This document shows positions 31,043 to 39,287 of a DNA stretch of 64,000 bases, piece by piece (the first letter of the stretch is position 1; each line of letters starts with the position of its first letter). The DNA comes from UBA4660 sp034408895. Its GTDB lineage: Bacteria; Bacteroidota; Bacteroidia; Flavobacteriales_D; Sanyastnellaceae. The notes under the pieces are model-generated. The model was given only the letters and a program-made list of their open reading frames with translations. It had not been told where the DNA came from and did not search any database. A program made the translations under genes and the position numbers. The stretch covers positions 62,001 through 126,000 of the forward strand of contig JAWXCI010000030.1 of NCBI GenBank assembly GCA_034408895.1. The letters are read 5' to 3'.

Positions 31043-32067
31043 GAGTTGATGATGGATGATGAGAGTGAACGCGCCTGCTGTCGGAAAGTGTTGAGTGTGT
31101 TTTCCAAAGTGTCCGTTGAACTTCCGCCTGCAGCATTTACATGACCACCGCCTTTCCAACCTTCTCGTGCAAGTTGGTTCACATCGAACGATGACTTCGA
31201 GCGGAACGAAATTTTTATCTCGTTGTTTCCTTCCCGAAAAAAGGCAGCGAGCTTTATTCCCTTAACCGACAATGCCTGATTGGCCAATCCTTCCGTATCG
31301 CCTGGCCTGTAGTTGAAGCGTTTCAATTCATCCTGTGTAAGTGAGATAATGGCGGTGGCACAATCCTCCATCACTTCAAGTTTTTCATTGAGTGCATATC
31401 CCATCAGTTTCAAACGGTCTTTCGGATTGGTATCAAAAATTTCACGATGAATCTGTGCATGGTCTACTCCTCTTTCGATCAAATTCGCAGCTATCAAATG
31501 GGTTTCAGCAGTTACTGCTGGAAAACGAAATGAGCCGCTGTCAGTCATGATGCCGCAGTAAAGACATTCGCCCGTGTAGGGATCAATTCTTTCCTTCTCG
31601 CCAAGCCACACTATAAACTTGTACAGCATTTCGCAGGTGCTGCAACTTGCAGTGTCGCTGTAAATCACTTTGGCAAACTGTTCGGGTTGCTGGTGATGAT
31701 CAACAAGAATAAAATCCGCTTTTGCATTGCGAAGTCCGTTCTCCATATCTCCGGTGCGCGACAGGTGGTTGTGGTCAAGCATAAAAATCAAGTCGGCATC
31801 AGCGACTATTGCTTCCGCCTTTTCCTTATGATGAAAGTGCACCACAATTTCATCGCATCCCTTCATCCACTGGAGGTATTCTGGTATGTCATCGGGAACA
31901 ATCACTGTTGTTTTTTTCCCCATGCTTTTCAAAACAAGATAAAGTGCAAGGCTGCTCCCTATTGCATCGCCATCCGGTGATTTATGCGTAGTAATAACGA
32001 TGCTTTTCGCTTCGCTTATGAGTTGTTTTGCTTTGGCAACCTGCCCTGCGTTGAGTGATAATGACAT
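31039..32067 (-). CDS. nrnA: DHH-family phosphoesterase (NrnA-type oligoribonuclease/pAp phosphatase)
   Basis: With the ATG at 32067 (MSLSLNAGQVAKAKQLI) the protein has 342 residues. The DHH domain has THKSPDGDAIGSSLAL (D-x-D metal ligands), MLDHNHLSRTGD and ILVDHHQQPEQFAK (the DHH motif), then CEMLYKFIVWLG; the DHHA1 domain ends FRSKSSFDVNQLAREGWKGGGHVNAAGGS (GGGHxxAAG). NrnA degrades short oligoribonucleotides and dephosphorylates pAp. The frame is open to 32148, but the 32067 start is preceded by an exact -7 box (TACATTTG) only a few bases upstream, which also decides the start. Confidence 0.9.
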   Translation of the reverse strand: MSLSLNAGQVAKAKQLISEAKSIVITTHKSPDGDAIGSSLALYLVLKSMGKKTTVIVPDDIPEYLQWMKGCDEIVVHFHHKEKAEAIVADADLIFMLDHNHLSRTGDMENGLRNAKADFILVDHHQQPEQFAKVIYSDTASCSTCEMLYKFIVWLGEKERIDPYTGECLYCGIMTDSGSFRFPAVTAETHLIAANLIERGVDHAQIHREIFDTNPKDRLKLMGYALNEKLEVMEDCATAIISLTQDELKRFNYRPGDTEGLANQALSVKGIKLAAFFREGNNEIKISFRSKSSFDVNQLAREGWKGGGHVNAAGGSSTDTLENTLNTFRQQARSLSSSIINS

Positions 32068-32072
32068 GTGGG

Positions 32073-32080
32073 CAAATGTA
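32073..32080 (-). promoter_or_regulatory. Exact -7 box close to the nrnA start
   Basis: On the minus strand TACATTTG fits TAnnTTTG exactly and ends 5 bp before the nrnA ATG at 32067. The transcript would be leaderless or nearly so. No convincing TTG appears 19-21 bp upstream (the nearest is a TTTT run), so the promoter call is moderate. Confidence 0.45.
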
Positions 32081-32274
32081 GAAGTGGGGTTGGAATGCGT
32101 GTAAAACAGCGAGGCGATTGCATTCTGAATCATTAGAACAGCCTTCATCTGCTAATGCGCAGATACCACAGGCGATGTTGTTGACTCCGCACTGATATGA
32201 ATCCCATAAATACCTAATGCGATAGCCTTGAATAAAACAGCCCTAAACTTGCCAACTAATAAATATTGGATTTC

Positions 32275-32760
32275 ATGCGCTGGACATTGCTCTTCTTACT
32301 TCCCTTTTTAGCCTTCACCCTTCACAAATACTATGTGAGTAACACAGTGATTGAACACAACATACGCACTCAATCCCTGGAGATTGTAATCAAGGTTTTT
32401 GCAGATGATTTCGAGATGGCATTGGGCGGCACCGAAAAAAATCCATTGCGGCTGGGCGATGAACGCGAGGTGCCCAACGCGAATCAATTGATTGAAGAAT
32501 ACATCATCACGAATTTCAAAGTGGAGCTGGACGACCGCCCCACGCTTCTCCATTTCATCGGGAAGGAAATTGAAGGCGAGCAGGTGGTGTGCTATGCAGA
32601 AATTTATTCGGTGGTAGATTTCAAAGTCCTCACCGTTTTCAATACTCTTTTAGTAAACAAGTATCATGGCCAGAAAAACATTGTGGATTTGCATGCAGCG
32701 GGATGGTCAAAAACCGAAGTGCTGACTGAAGAAAAAACCACAGTTGCTTTCTTCAAGTGA
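32275..32760 (+). CDS. DUF6702 family protein
   Basis: A 161-residue protein; the ATG at 32275 begins MRWTLLFLLPFLAFTLHKYYVSNTVIEHNIRTQSLEIVIKVFADDFEMALG. The hydrophobic start may be a signal or anchor; HKYYVS near the start followed by ... FADDFE is a hallmark of DUF6702. The frame opens 9 bp further at a TTG (32266). The stop (TGA, 32758-32760) is 1 bp from the nth ATG at 32762, so the two are co-transcribed. The function is unknown. Confidence 0.75.
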   Translation: MRWTLLFLLPFLAFTLHKYYVSNTVIEHNIRTQSLEIVIKVFADDFEMALGGTEKNPLRLGDEREVPNANQLIEEYIITNFKVELDDRPTLLHFIGKEIEGEQVVCYAEIYSVVDFKVLTVFNTLLVNKYHGQKNIVDLHAAGWSKTEVLTEEKTTVAFFK

Positions 32761-32761
32761 T

Positions 32762-33391
32762 ATGAAGAAGAAGGAGAAAGTTCAATTCATTATTGATGAG
32801 CTTGAAAAACTGTATCCTCGCACTTCTGTTCCTCTCAGGCATGAAGATGCTTACACACTATTAGTTGCGGTAGTTCTTTCCGCACAATGCACTGATGAAC
32901 GCGTGAACAAAATCACTCCTCATCTTTTCAGGCTTGCCAGCAATCCGCGGGACATGATGCAACTTTCGGTGAATGCTATTGAGGAAATCATCAGGCCGTG
33001 TGGTTTATCTCCCGCCAAAAGCAAGCACATTCAAGGCTTGTCTAAAATCCTGGTAGAGAAACATGACGGGACAGTACCGCATACTTTTAATGAACTGGAG
33101 GCACTGCCGGGTGTGGGACACAAAACGGCATCAGTAGTTATGGCGCAGGCTTTTGGTGTGCCTGCATTTCCGGTGGACACGCATATACATCGGCTGATGA
33201 CCCGGTGGAAACTCACATCAGGAAAGAATGTGACTGAAACCGAACGCGATGCCAAACGATTGTTCCCCCGTGAACTTTGGAACAAACTTCACCTCCAAAT
33301 CATCTTTTATGGAAGAGAGCATTCTCCGGCAAGAGGCATCAAACCGAAGAACGATTATATCACCATGAAAGTGAATCCGAAAGCATTTTAG
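32762..33391 (+). CDS. nth: Endonuclease III-like DNA glycosylase lacking the Fe-S cluster
   Basis: A 209-residue protein. The HhH motif and catalytic Lys are in ALPGVGHKTASVVMAQAFGVPAFPVDTHIHRLMTRWKL, with the catalytic Asp in VDTHIHR; AQCTDERVNKITPHLF and PSKxK-like LSPAKSKHIQGL lie upstream. The C-terminal CX6CX2CX5C of E. coli Nth is absent: the end reads FYGREHSPARGIKPKNDYITMKVNPKAF without any Cys. Such Fe-S-free Nth proteins occur in Flavobacteria. It removes oxidised pyrimidines and nicks abasic sites. It follows the DUF6702 gene with 1 bp between. Confidence 0.92.
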   Translation: MKKKEKVQFIIDELEKLYPRTSVPLRHEDAYTLLVAVVLSAQCTDERVNKITPHLFRLASNPRDMMQLSVNAIEEIIRPCGLSPAKSKHIQGLSKILVEKHDGTVPHTFNELEALPGVGHKTASVVMAQAFGVPAFPVDTHIHRLMTRWKLTSGKNVTETERDAKRLFPRELWNKLHLQIIFYGREHSPARGIKPKNDYITMKVNPKAF

Positions 33392-33846
33392 AAAGGAATT
33401 ACATTCCGATAGCTATCGTGTTTCATGATCATTTTTGTTTTTGCCCTATAGGTTCTAATCAGATTATCTCTTTAGATGAAGTATTAAAGAATTGTCCGTA
33501 TGCCATTAGCCGCATTTAAAACTGATGTGGAACAAAGTTCAATGGCAGAGGCGTGCACTAAATTATTGTAGGACTTTGGAAATTTATTGCAGCAAATAAT
33601 CTTATTTGGGAGAAATCAACAAAAGCATTCAACAGGGTTTATTTTAATGCTGACGGAACAATTGATTATTTTGGCTACAGCTTCAACAAAAGCAATGTAA
33701 AACCAGCGGATCGGTTATCGCAAGAGAAACCGGCAGATTTAAACCGTCTTTGCTGAGATGAAAATCAATCATCCATACCTTCCATTAGTGTGAAGCTTGC
33801 AACACGCGCTTTCCAAATCAAGGGAAGCACTCATTATCATTGCCCA
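33392..33846. other. Gene-free stretch with a decayed coding remnant
   Basis: Between nth and the response regulator, 455 bp lack an intact gene. The frame from about 33562 to 33756 (TGA) reads LWKFIAANNLIWEKSTKAFN then RVYFNADGTIDYFGYSFNKS and VKPADRLSQEKPADLNRLC, protein-like but without a start; an upstream piece MPLAAFKTDVEQSSMAEACT lies in another frame. See the pseudogene entry. Confidence 0.5.
33562..33756 (+). pseudogene. Possible protein remnant, unknown family
   Basis: Codon content and composition look protein-like: VYFNADGTIDYFGYSFNKS followed by QEKPADLNRLC-stop recalls a small Bacteroidota domain with a strand-GxxDYxxY-strand pattern. No Met precedes the stretch in frame (TAA at 33559-33561). 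I infer the 3' end of a degraded gene, with low confidence; an intact homolog would have to be found to be sure. Confidence 0.32.
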
Positions 33847-34305
33847 ATGAATTCTCACCATACTCTAGCCAACAAAATCTACCTTGCCGAAGACGATGCT
33901 GACGACCGCATGTTTTTCGAAGATGCTCTCACCGAGGTGAGCAGCCAGACCAAACTGATAATTACAGAAGATGGTGTGGAACTGATGTCTGTGCTTGATA
34001 GCACAGTGCCACCGGTACCTTACGCTCTCTTTCTTGACCTTAACATGCCTCGCAAAAACGGATTCGAGTGCCTGAAAGAAATAAGGCAATCGGACAAGAT
34101 GAAGGAGATCCCCGTGGTGGTTTTTTCCACATCGGATCGCAAGGAGATTATTGATAGAGCGTATTCGCTGGGTGCGAATTTGTTTATCAGTAAACCCCCT
34201 TCTTTCGGTTTGCTAAAGAAAGCGCTCCAAATGGTATTGTCAACCGATTTGATGAACGGAGGGCGGCAAATTCCACGGGCACAATTCTTTTGTAAGTTTG
34301 CTTAA
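33847..34305 (+). CDS. Single-domain response regulator
   Basis: A 152-residue receiver domain without an output domain. It has KIYLAEDDADDRMFFEDALTEV (acidic pair), ALFLDLNMPRKNGFECLKEIR (phospho-acceptor Asp), VVVFSTSDRKEIIDRAYSLGANLFISKPPSF (Thr/Ser and Lys). The style is that of receiver proteins that pair with hybrid or phytochrome-type kinases. It lies 237 bp upstream of a PAS histidine kinase on the same strand and is probably its partner. The ATG at 33847 gives a normal receiver; the frame is open to a GTG at 33790. Confidence 0.9.
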   Translation: MNSHHTLANKIYLAEDDADDRMFFEDALTEVSSQTKLIITEDGVELMSVLDSTVPPVPYALFLDLNMPRKNGFECLKEIRQSDKMKEIPVVVFSTSDRKEIIDRAYSLGANLFISKPPSFGLLKKALQMVLSTDLMNGGRQIPRAQFFCKFA

Positions 34306-34542
34306 CTGCTCATCGGGTTCCGGCCCATTGCAACTCTGAATGTAAACCTTCAACCTACGAAGGGGTGGTGATCTTCATTTCCGACACTGTTTATGCAACT
34401 TGATTTGTTAACGCCTTTCATTTAAATAAACATTGCGCTTTGTCCCTCCTGTGCGTGATGAGGTTTATTATTTTTGAATTTGCCTCATCTGCCAACCGGT
34501 GGATTAACAAAAGAATCTGGAAAAATCCAATACTCAGTAAAG

Positions 34543-37194
34543 ATGGAAAGGAAAAAACACAGGCGTGTAAAACTAGTTTTTCTTTTCGCTATTGTTTTTC
34601 TCATTGTAGTTTCAGCGCTGCCATTTTTCATTAATAACAATATTGCCGAAGCGGCCAATCTAGTTAAGCATTCCCAAACTGTAAAGCTGGAACTGGAAAA
34701 CACCTACTCCCAATTGTTATCTACCGAAACAGCCCTGCGCGGTTACCTGCTTTCAAAGGACAGCAGCTTTTACATGGAACGAATGGCAGCCACAGAGCAA
34801 CTTGCCATACACCTTCGCAAGGTGGATTCACTCACCAAAGAAGATCCGGACCAGCAACGGAATATCGTGTCCCTGCGCCATGCTGTAAGGAATAAAATGG
34901 ACTATATGCTAAACATGGCCGTGGATGCTGCCACTACCAGCATAACACCGCAACGATCGTTAGGAGGCAAAGTATTGATGGATGAAGTGCGCAAAGAGAT
35001 AAGTAAAATGCAGCGGCAGGAAGACCAGGGACTGGAGAGACATACTGCAACACTCAATAAACGCGCAGCTAACAGTACCCTCTTCACTATATTATTAATC
35101 CTTGCGGCAAGTATAATCCTGGTGGCGGCTTATTTAAAGATATCTGGTGATTTGGTTAAATCCGACTATCTGAAAACTATTATTGAAGAAAGAGAGATCA
35201 GGATGCAGCACATTTTTGATGCCGCCCCCGATGCAGTGATAACCATGGACCACCACGGAATTATTACACACTGGAATAAGGAGGCCATCAATATTTTTGG
35301 CTGGGAGAAGAATGAAGCCGTGGGCAATGCCTTTAGCGATACTATTATACCACACCGTTACCGCGAGAGGCACATTAAGGGCATGAGCCATTACCTGAAA
35401 ACAGGTGGCGGCCCAGTGTTAAACAACACAATAGAAATACATGCCCTTCGCAAAGATGAGTCGGAATTTCCCATCGAGTTAAGAATATCAGCCTCAAAAC
35501 TCAATGATAATGACCCGGTGTTTATAGGGTTTATACGCGACATTACTGCCCGCAAGAAAATTGAACAAGCGCTTCAAAACCAAACCAGCCAGCTTGTAGA
35601 GGCACAGCAGCTCGCCCATATTGGCAGTTGGGAGTGGGATGTCGCGGCCAACAGAATTGAATGGTCGGACGAACTTTATCGAATATATGGGCTTACACCC
35701 CAGCAGTTTGAAGCCACCTACGAAAACTTCCTTAAATACATTCATCCGGATGACACAGAATTTGTAAATGGGGTGGTGCAACAGGCATTTCAGGACCAGC
35801 GGCCTTTTCGTTTCACCCACAAGGTGCTGCGCCCCGATGGCACTTCGGTCGTGGTAAGCTCTACAGGCAAAGTAACTGTTGACAGCAACGGCAATACAGC
35901 ACGGATGGCAGGAACCGCCCAAGATGTTACCGCGCAAAAGGAGTTTGAAGACGAATTGAAATCGAGCGAAGAACGGTTTATTAAAACGTTCGACAATAAT
36001 CCTGTGGCCATGACCTTGTCCGATATTAAAACCAACAAGATAAGGTTCGCCAACAGCACATTTTGTTCATTGTTTGGATATACAAAAGAGGAAGTAATAG
36101 GCAGCAGTTCAGAAGAATTGAATCTGATTGCCCCCGAAGAAAATGCTCGACTCATAGCACTGGTGCTCAACAGCCTTCAGGAAAGCCGTACGGTAGAGGA
36201 ACTAAGGGCCTTGTCGGTAGAGGAAACAGAAGCACTTCTTCTGAAACTAAGGCAATCCGATGCCATGAAAATGCTCGAAATAGAATATACCCGCAAGAAT
36301 GGAGAAACCTTTCCAGCACTGGTATCATTCGAGATAATATCCTTCCATACCGCAAATTTTACAGTGACTTCCTACCAGGATATTACAGAACGGAAAAAAG
36401 CAGAGGATTTGCTCAATACTCAGAACCGTGAGCTGGAAAGAATAAATAAAGAACTGGAAACCTTTACTCATATATCGAGTCATGATTTGCAGGAACCGTT
36501 GAGGAAAATGCGCACCTTTATAAGCCGAATAATGTCTGAGGAGCACACCCACCTCTCCGAAAAGAGCAAACAATACTTTGAGCGCATACATGCGGGTTCG
36601 CTCCGAATGCAAACCCTTATTCAGGATTTGCTGGCCTTTTCACGCGCCAATACGAAAGCTGGAAAATTTGAAGCCGCGGACATCAGCGAAATGGTGGAAG
36701 AAGTGAAAGGCGAATTTCTTGACGACCTGGAAGCCGCAGGTGGCACTATAGAAACCAGCGGGCGTGGCAATGCCTCTATTATAGTCTTCCAGTTTCGCCA
36801 GATGTTGCACAACCTGATAGGCAACGCCCTCAAATTTACCAAACCCGGCCAGCCGCCACATATTACAATAAAGACAGAAATTATTGCGCCATTGCACTCC
36901 ATGAAGGGGTTGGCGCACTCGTTGGCTACACCCATCTTGGAGGGCAGGGGGGCTGAGTGGCCGTGGGGCGCTGTGCATATAACGATAACCGATAACGGCA
37001 TTGGTTTCGAACCACAATATAAAGAGCGCATCTTTGAAATGTTTCAGCGCCTGCATAGCAAAACCGCCTACGAGGGCACAGGCATGGGGCTGGCCATTGT
37101 AAAAAAGATAGTAGAAAACCACAAGGGACAAATAACCGCAACCAGCGAGCAAGGCCACGGGGCAAGGTTCGATATATATATCCCAGTTACTTAA
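34543..37194 (+). CDS. CHASE3-PAS(x3) sensor histidine kinase
   Basis: An 883-residue inner-membrane kinase. Helix VFLFAIVFLIVVSALPFFI is followed by a CHASE3-like periplasmic domain (AANLVKHSQTVKLELENTYSQLLSTETALRGYLLSKDS, a STETALRGYL signature), and a second helix (TLFTILLILAASIILVAAYL). Three PAS domains follow (HIFDAAPDAVITMDHHGIITHWNKEA; HIGSWEWDVAANRIEWSDELYRIYG; FIKTFDNNPVAMTLSDIKTNKIRFANS). The kinase core has HISSHDLQEPLRKMRTF (His), N-box NLIGNALKFTKP, ITDNGIGFEPQYKERIFEMF and GTGMGLAIVKKIVENHKGQI. It should sense a periplasmic or cytosolic signal and phosphorylate a receiver, probably the one at 33847. The ATG at 34543 is preferred; the frame opens at a TTG. Confidence 0.93.
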   Translation: MERKKHRRVKLVFLFAIVFLIVVSALPFFINNNIAEAANLVKHSQTVKLELENTYSQLLSTETALRGYLLSKDSSFYMERMAATEQLAIHLRKVDSLTKEDPDQQRNIVSLRHAVRNKMDYMLNMAVDAATTSITPQRSLGGKVLMDEVRKEISKMQRQEDQGLERHTATLNKRAANSTLFTILLILAASIILVAAYLKISGDLVKSDYLKTIIEEREIRMQHIFDAAPDAVITMDHHGIITHWNKEAINIFGWEKNEAVGNAFSDTIIPHRYRERHIKGMSHYLKTGGGPVLNNTIEIHALRKDESEFPIELRISASKLNDNDPVFIGFIRDITARKKIEQALQNQTSQLVEAQQLAHIGSWEWDVAANRIEWSDELYRIYGLTPQQFEATYENFLKYIHPDDTEFVNGVVQQAFQDQRPFRFTHKVLRPDGTSVVVSSTGKVTVDSNGNTARMAGTAQDVTAQKEFEDELKSSEERFIKTFDNNPVAMTLSDIKTNKIRFANSTFCSLFGYTKEEVIGSSSEELNLIAPEENARLIALVLNSLQESRTVEELRALSVEETEALLLKLRQSDAMKMLEIEYTRKNGETFPALVSFEIISFHTANFTVTSYQDITERKKAEDLLNTQNRELERINKELETFTHISSHDLQEPLRKMRTFISRIMSEEHTHLSEKSKQYFERIHAGSLRMQTLIQDLLAFSRANTKAGKFEAADISEMVEEVKGEFLDDLEAAGGTIETSGRGNASIIVFQFRQMLHNLIGNALKFTKPGQPPHITIKTEIIAPLHSMKGLAHSLATPILEGRGAEWPWGAVHITITDNGIGFEPQYKERIFEMFQRLHSKTAYEGTGMGLAIVKKIVENHKGQITATSEQGHGARFDIYIPVT

Positions 37195-37209
37195 CCCAAG
37201 CTTACCCCA

Positions 37210-37665
37210 ATGAAATCCCTTCCTTTATTATTAGCTCTCACCTTGGCGGGATGCAACCCCGGTCAACAGCAAAACAAGTTACCCGAAACACCTGATTTCA
37301 CCAAAGTGGAGGATACCCTGACCATTGAAGATGCCCAAAAGCCCGATGAAATTGCCCCGGCCAAGGTTTATTCGAATGCACGGTTTAAGGAAGTAACAAT
37401 AGAAAAAACAGGAGAACATCAGTTTCTGGTGCAGGGCAAAGGACAAATTTTTGAGGCAAGTTTTAGCTGGGTGGTGGAGGATGGTCATGAAGAACTGAAA
37501 CAAGGTTTTCAAATGACTGATGCCGGTGCCCCTGAGTGGGGCAACTTTAGTTTTACCGTTGACGTGGCGAAAACGCGTACTAACTCAACCCTGCATATCA
37601 TTCTATATGAATCCAGCCCGGAAGATGGCAGCCGGCAGCATGAATTACCTGTTTTTCTTTATTAG
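37210..37665 (+). CDS. Lipoprotein with a Gmad2-type immunoglobulin-like domain
   Basis: A 151-residue lipoprotein: MKSLPLLLALTLAGCNPGQ has a LAGC lipobox. From about residue 65 FKEVTIEKTGEHQFLVQGKGQIFEASFSWVVEDGHEELKQGFQMTDAGAPEWGNFSFTVDVAKTRTNSTLHIILYESSPEDGSRQHELPVFLY fits Gmad2: the F-E-A-x-(F/V) start, GAPEWGxFxxTV, and the E-x-S-x-x-D-G-S end. Gmad2 was described in spore-germination proteins but is widespread in lipoproteins. It starts 16 bp after the kinase, so it is probably in the same mRNA. Confidence 0.82.
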   Translation: MKSLPLLLALTLAGCNPGQQQNKLPETPDFTKVEDTLTIEDAQKPDEIAPAKVYSNARFKEVTIEKTGEHQFLVQGKGQIFEASFSWVVEDGHEELKQGFQMTDAGAPEWGNFSFTVDVAKTRTNSTLHIILYESSPEDGSRQHELPVFLY

Positions 37666-37802
37666 TATTTCCTCTCAGTAAGCCTTATTTCAACCCCAAT
37701 GCTGGTCATGGCTTAGTGTAATTTATTGGTTTTGGGTCAGGGTATCTGCAAACCAGTAAGTATGTGTGAATGGTGCATTTATTTCCTGCAAATGTGTAAG
37801 GT

Positions 37803-37817
37803 TTATAACTGTTATAA
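37803..37817. promoter_or_regulatory. 15-bp palindrome upstream of the 37854 gene
   Basis: TTATAAC-T-GTTATAA is a perfect palindrome with one central base, 36 bp before the ATG at 37854. Its position suggests an operator or part of the promoter for the following stress-type gene group. Confidence 0.45.
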
Positions 37818-37853
37818 CTAGTCACCTTCGCGGCTTATTTAAAAACAAACAAA

Positions 37854-38654
37854 ATGAAAATAAAATTTATTAATGCTCTCGCTATAGCTGCAATAGCCAC
37901 AGTTGCAATCACCACATTTTCCTGTTCGGAAAATGCTAATGCCGGCACACCGGAAAAAACGGATGCAATCGAAACACCAAAAACAGGAACCACAAGGGAG
38001 ACAATGGAAGGATGGTCCAAAGCATCTCTAATGGCAGTCGAAATGATGAAAAAGCAATATGGTGAACCGGCCGAAAGAACTGCCTCCATGATGATGTGGC
38101 ACAACACAGGGCAATGGTCGCACACTGTTGTGTATGCTAAGGAGTATCAGCACGACTTCCCTATGCCGCATACCGATGTAATGGAACAATTTATTGACTA
38201 CCAGGTTCCACCTTCTAAATTCACCGACCTTGCCATGTATGACGGGAGCGTAACCTGCAACCGCACCAACGGAACCATGTCAGCGCGATGCGATAAGGAA
38301 GGGGCAAACTTTCTTGCCATCAATCTTGCCCACGACATTATAAAAGGAACCAAGAATGTAGAATCCGCGCGCATTTCGTATGCGACATCAATTAAAGAAT
38401 TCATAAACGGGCGCAAACCTGCCTACATGCAAAAATTGCAATTCGATGTGGCAAAAGGAGGCACAGCAGATGCTGATAAAGCATCATCAATCATTACAAA
38501 AGAAGACATGATGAAGGCAAGGGAAATGATGTCTATGATGGAGAAGGATATGCGAATGGACAACAACGCGGTGAGAAAAACAGACAACAATGCGGTGCGA
38601 AAAACAGACAACAACGCGGTGAGAAAAACAGAAAACAAAATGGACAAAGAATAG
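37854..38654 (+). CDS. Lipoprotein with C-terminal tandem repeats, unknown role
   Basis: A 266-residue protein. MKIKFINALAIAAIATVAITTFSC is a signal ending in a Cys (FSC), with TSA-like context, so it is probably a lipoprotein. The body has no family I recognise: GWSKASLMAVEMMKKQYGEPAERTASMMMWHNTGQWSHTVVYAKEY and AINLAHDIIKGTKNVESARISYATSIKEFINGR. The end carries three copies of DNNAVRKT (from 38559) and then ENKMDKE. It is the first gene of a group with DUF4142, PNPOx-like and SpoIIAA-like genes. Confidence 0.7.
   Translation: MKIKFINALAIAAIATVAITTFSCSENANAGTPEKTDAIETPKTGTTRETMEGWSKASLMAVEMMKKQYGEPAERTASMMMWHNTGQWSHTVVYAKEYQHDFPMPHTDVMEQFIDYQVPPSKFTDLAMYDGSVTCNRTNGTMSARCDKEGANFLAINLAHDIIKGTKNVESARISYATSIKEFINGRKPAYMQKLQFDVAKGGTADADKASSIITKEDMMKAREMMSMMEKDMRMDNNAVRKTDNNAVRKTDNNAVRKTENKMDKE
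38559..38630 (+). repeat. Three 24-bp tandem repeats in the 37854 gene
   Basis: GACAACAACGCGGTGAGAAA-type units of 24 bp occur at 38559, 38583 and 38607, differing at 2 positions, and code for DNNAVRKT three times. A variable copy number between strains is expected. Confidence 0.9.
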
Positions 38655-38680
38655 AAACCTTATTCAATAACAAACACAGA

Positions 38681-39262
38681 ATGAAAAACTATAAAACAGC
38701 GCTATTTCAGGTAGCGTTAATCATATCGGCTGTGATGGGAATGTCAGCCTGTATGGATAACAAACCCGAAGACACTAAAGAAGTGGCCGAAGAACGCAAC
38801 GAAGAAAAATTCGATACTAACAAAAGCGAAAAGGACGCACAGTTTCTTGTTAACGCTGCCGAAATCAATCGGGAAGAAATCAGTTTAGGAAAGTTGGCTC
38901 AACAAAAGGGCGTGATGAACCATGTTAAGGAGTTAGGAAAAATGATGGAAACTGAACACGGCAAATCATTGGTTGATTTAACGGCCTTGGCCAAAGCAAA
39001 AAACATTTCACTACCAGCTGCGCAAACAGAAAACGAACGGGAGGCTTACAAAAAGCTTAATGATAAAACAGGCAATGATTTTAGCAAAGCATACAGCAAT
39101 ATGATGGTTGACAGACACAAGGAAGCAATCCGGTTGTTTGAAAAAGCATCCACCGATGGCACCGATCCGGAAATAAGAGCATGGGCAACATCCATGCTGC
39201 CTGCTCTTAGAACTCATCTTGAACACTCCGAGATGTGCCAAATGGAATGTGACAAAATGTAA
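38681..39262 (+). CDS. DUF4142 family lipoprotein-like protein
   Basis: A 193-residue protein. The N-terminus MKNYKTALFQVALIISAVMGMSACMDNKPED has a signal with MSAC lipobox. It continues AQFLVNAAEINREEISLGKLAQQKGVMNHVKELGKMMETEHGKSLVDLTALAKAKNI, the DUF4142 helical pattern (xxFxxxAxxxxxxEIxLGxLAxxK...VKxxGxxMxxDH), and further helices with HKEAIRLFEKAS. The domain is a ferritin-like helical bundle found in stress and membrane proteins. It follows the previous gene by 26 bp, in the same stress-type group. Confidence 0.85.
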   Translation: MKNYKTALFQVALIISAVMGMSACMDNKPEDTKEVAEERNEEKFDTNKSEKDAQFLVNAAEINREEISLGKLAQQKGVMNHVKELGKMMETEHGKSLVDLTALAKAKNISLPAAQTENEREAYKKLNDKTGNDFSKAYSNMMVDRHKEAIRLFEKASTDGTDPEIRAWATSMLPALRTHLEHSEMCQMECDKM

Positions 39263-39287
39263 TGTTCACTTTAAAAAAAATGCTAAA

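Noticed and set aside
36621..37158. Antisense frames over the histidine kinase
   Set aside because: They overlap a canonical kinase core on the other strand and have no family features.
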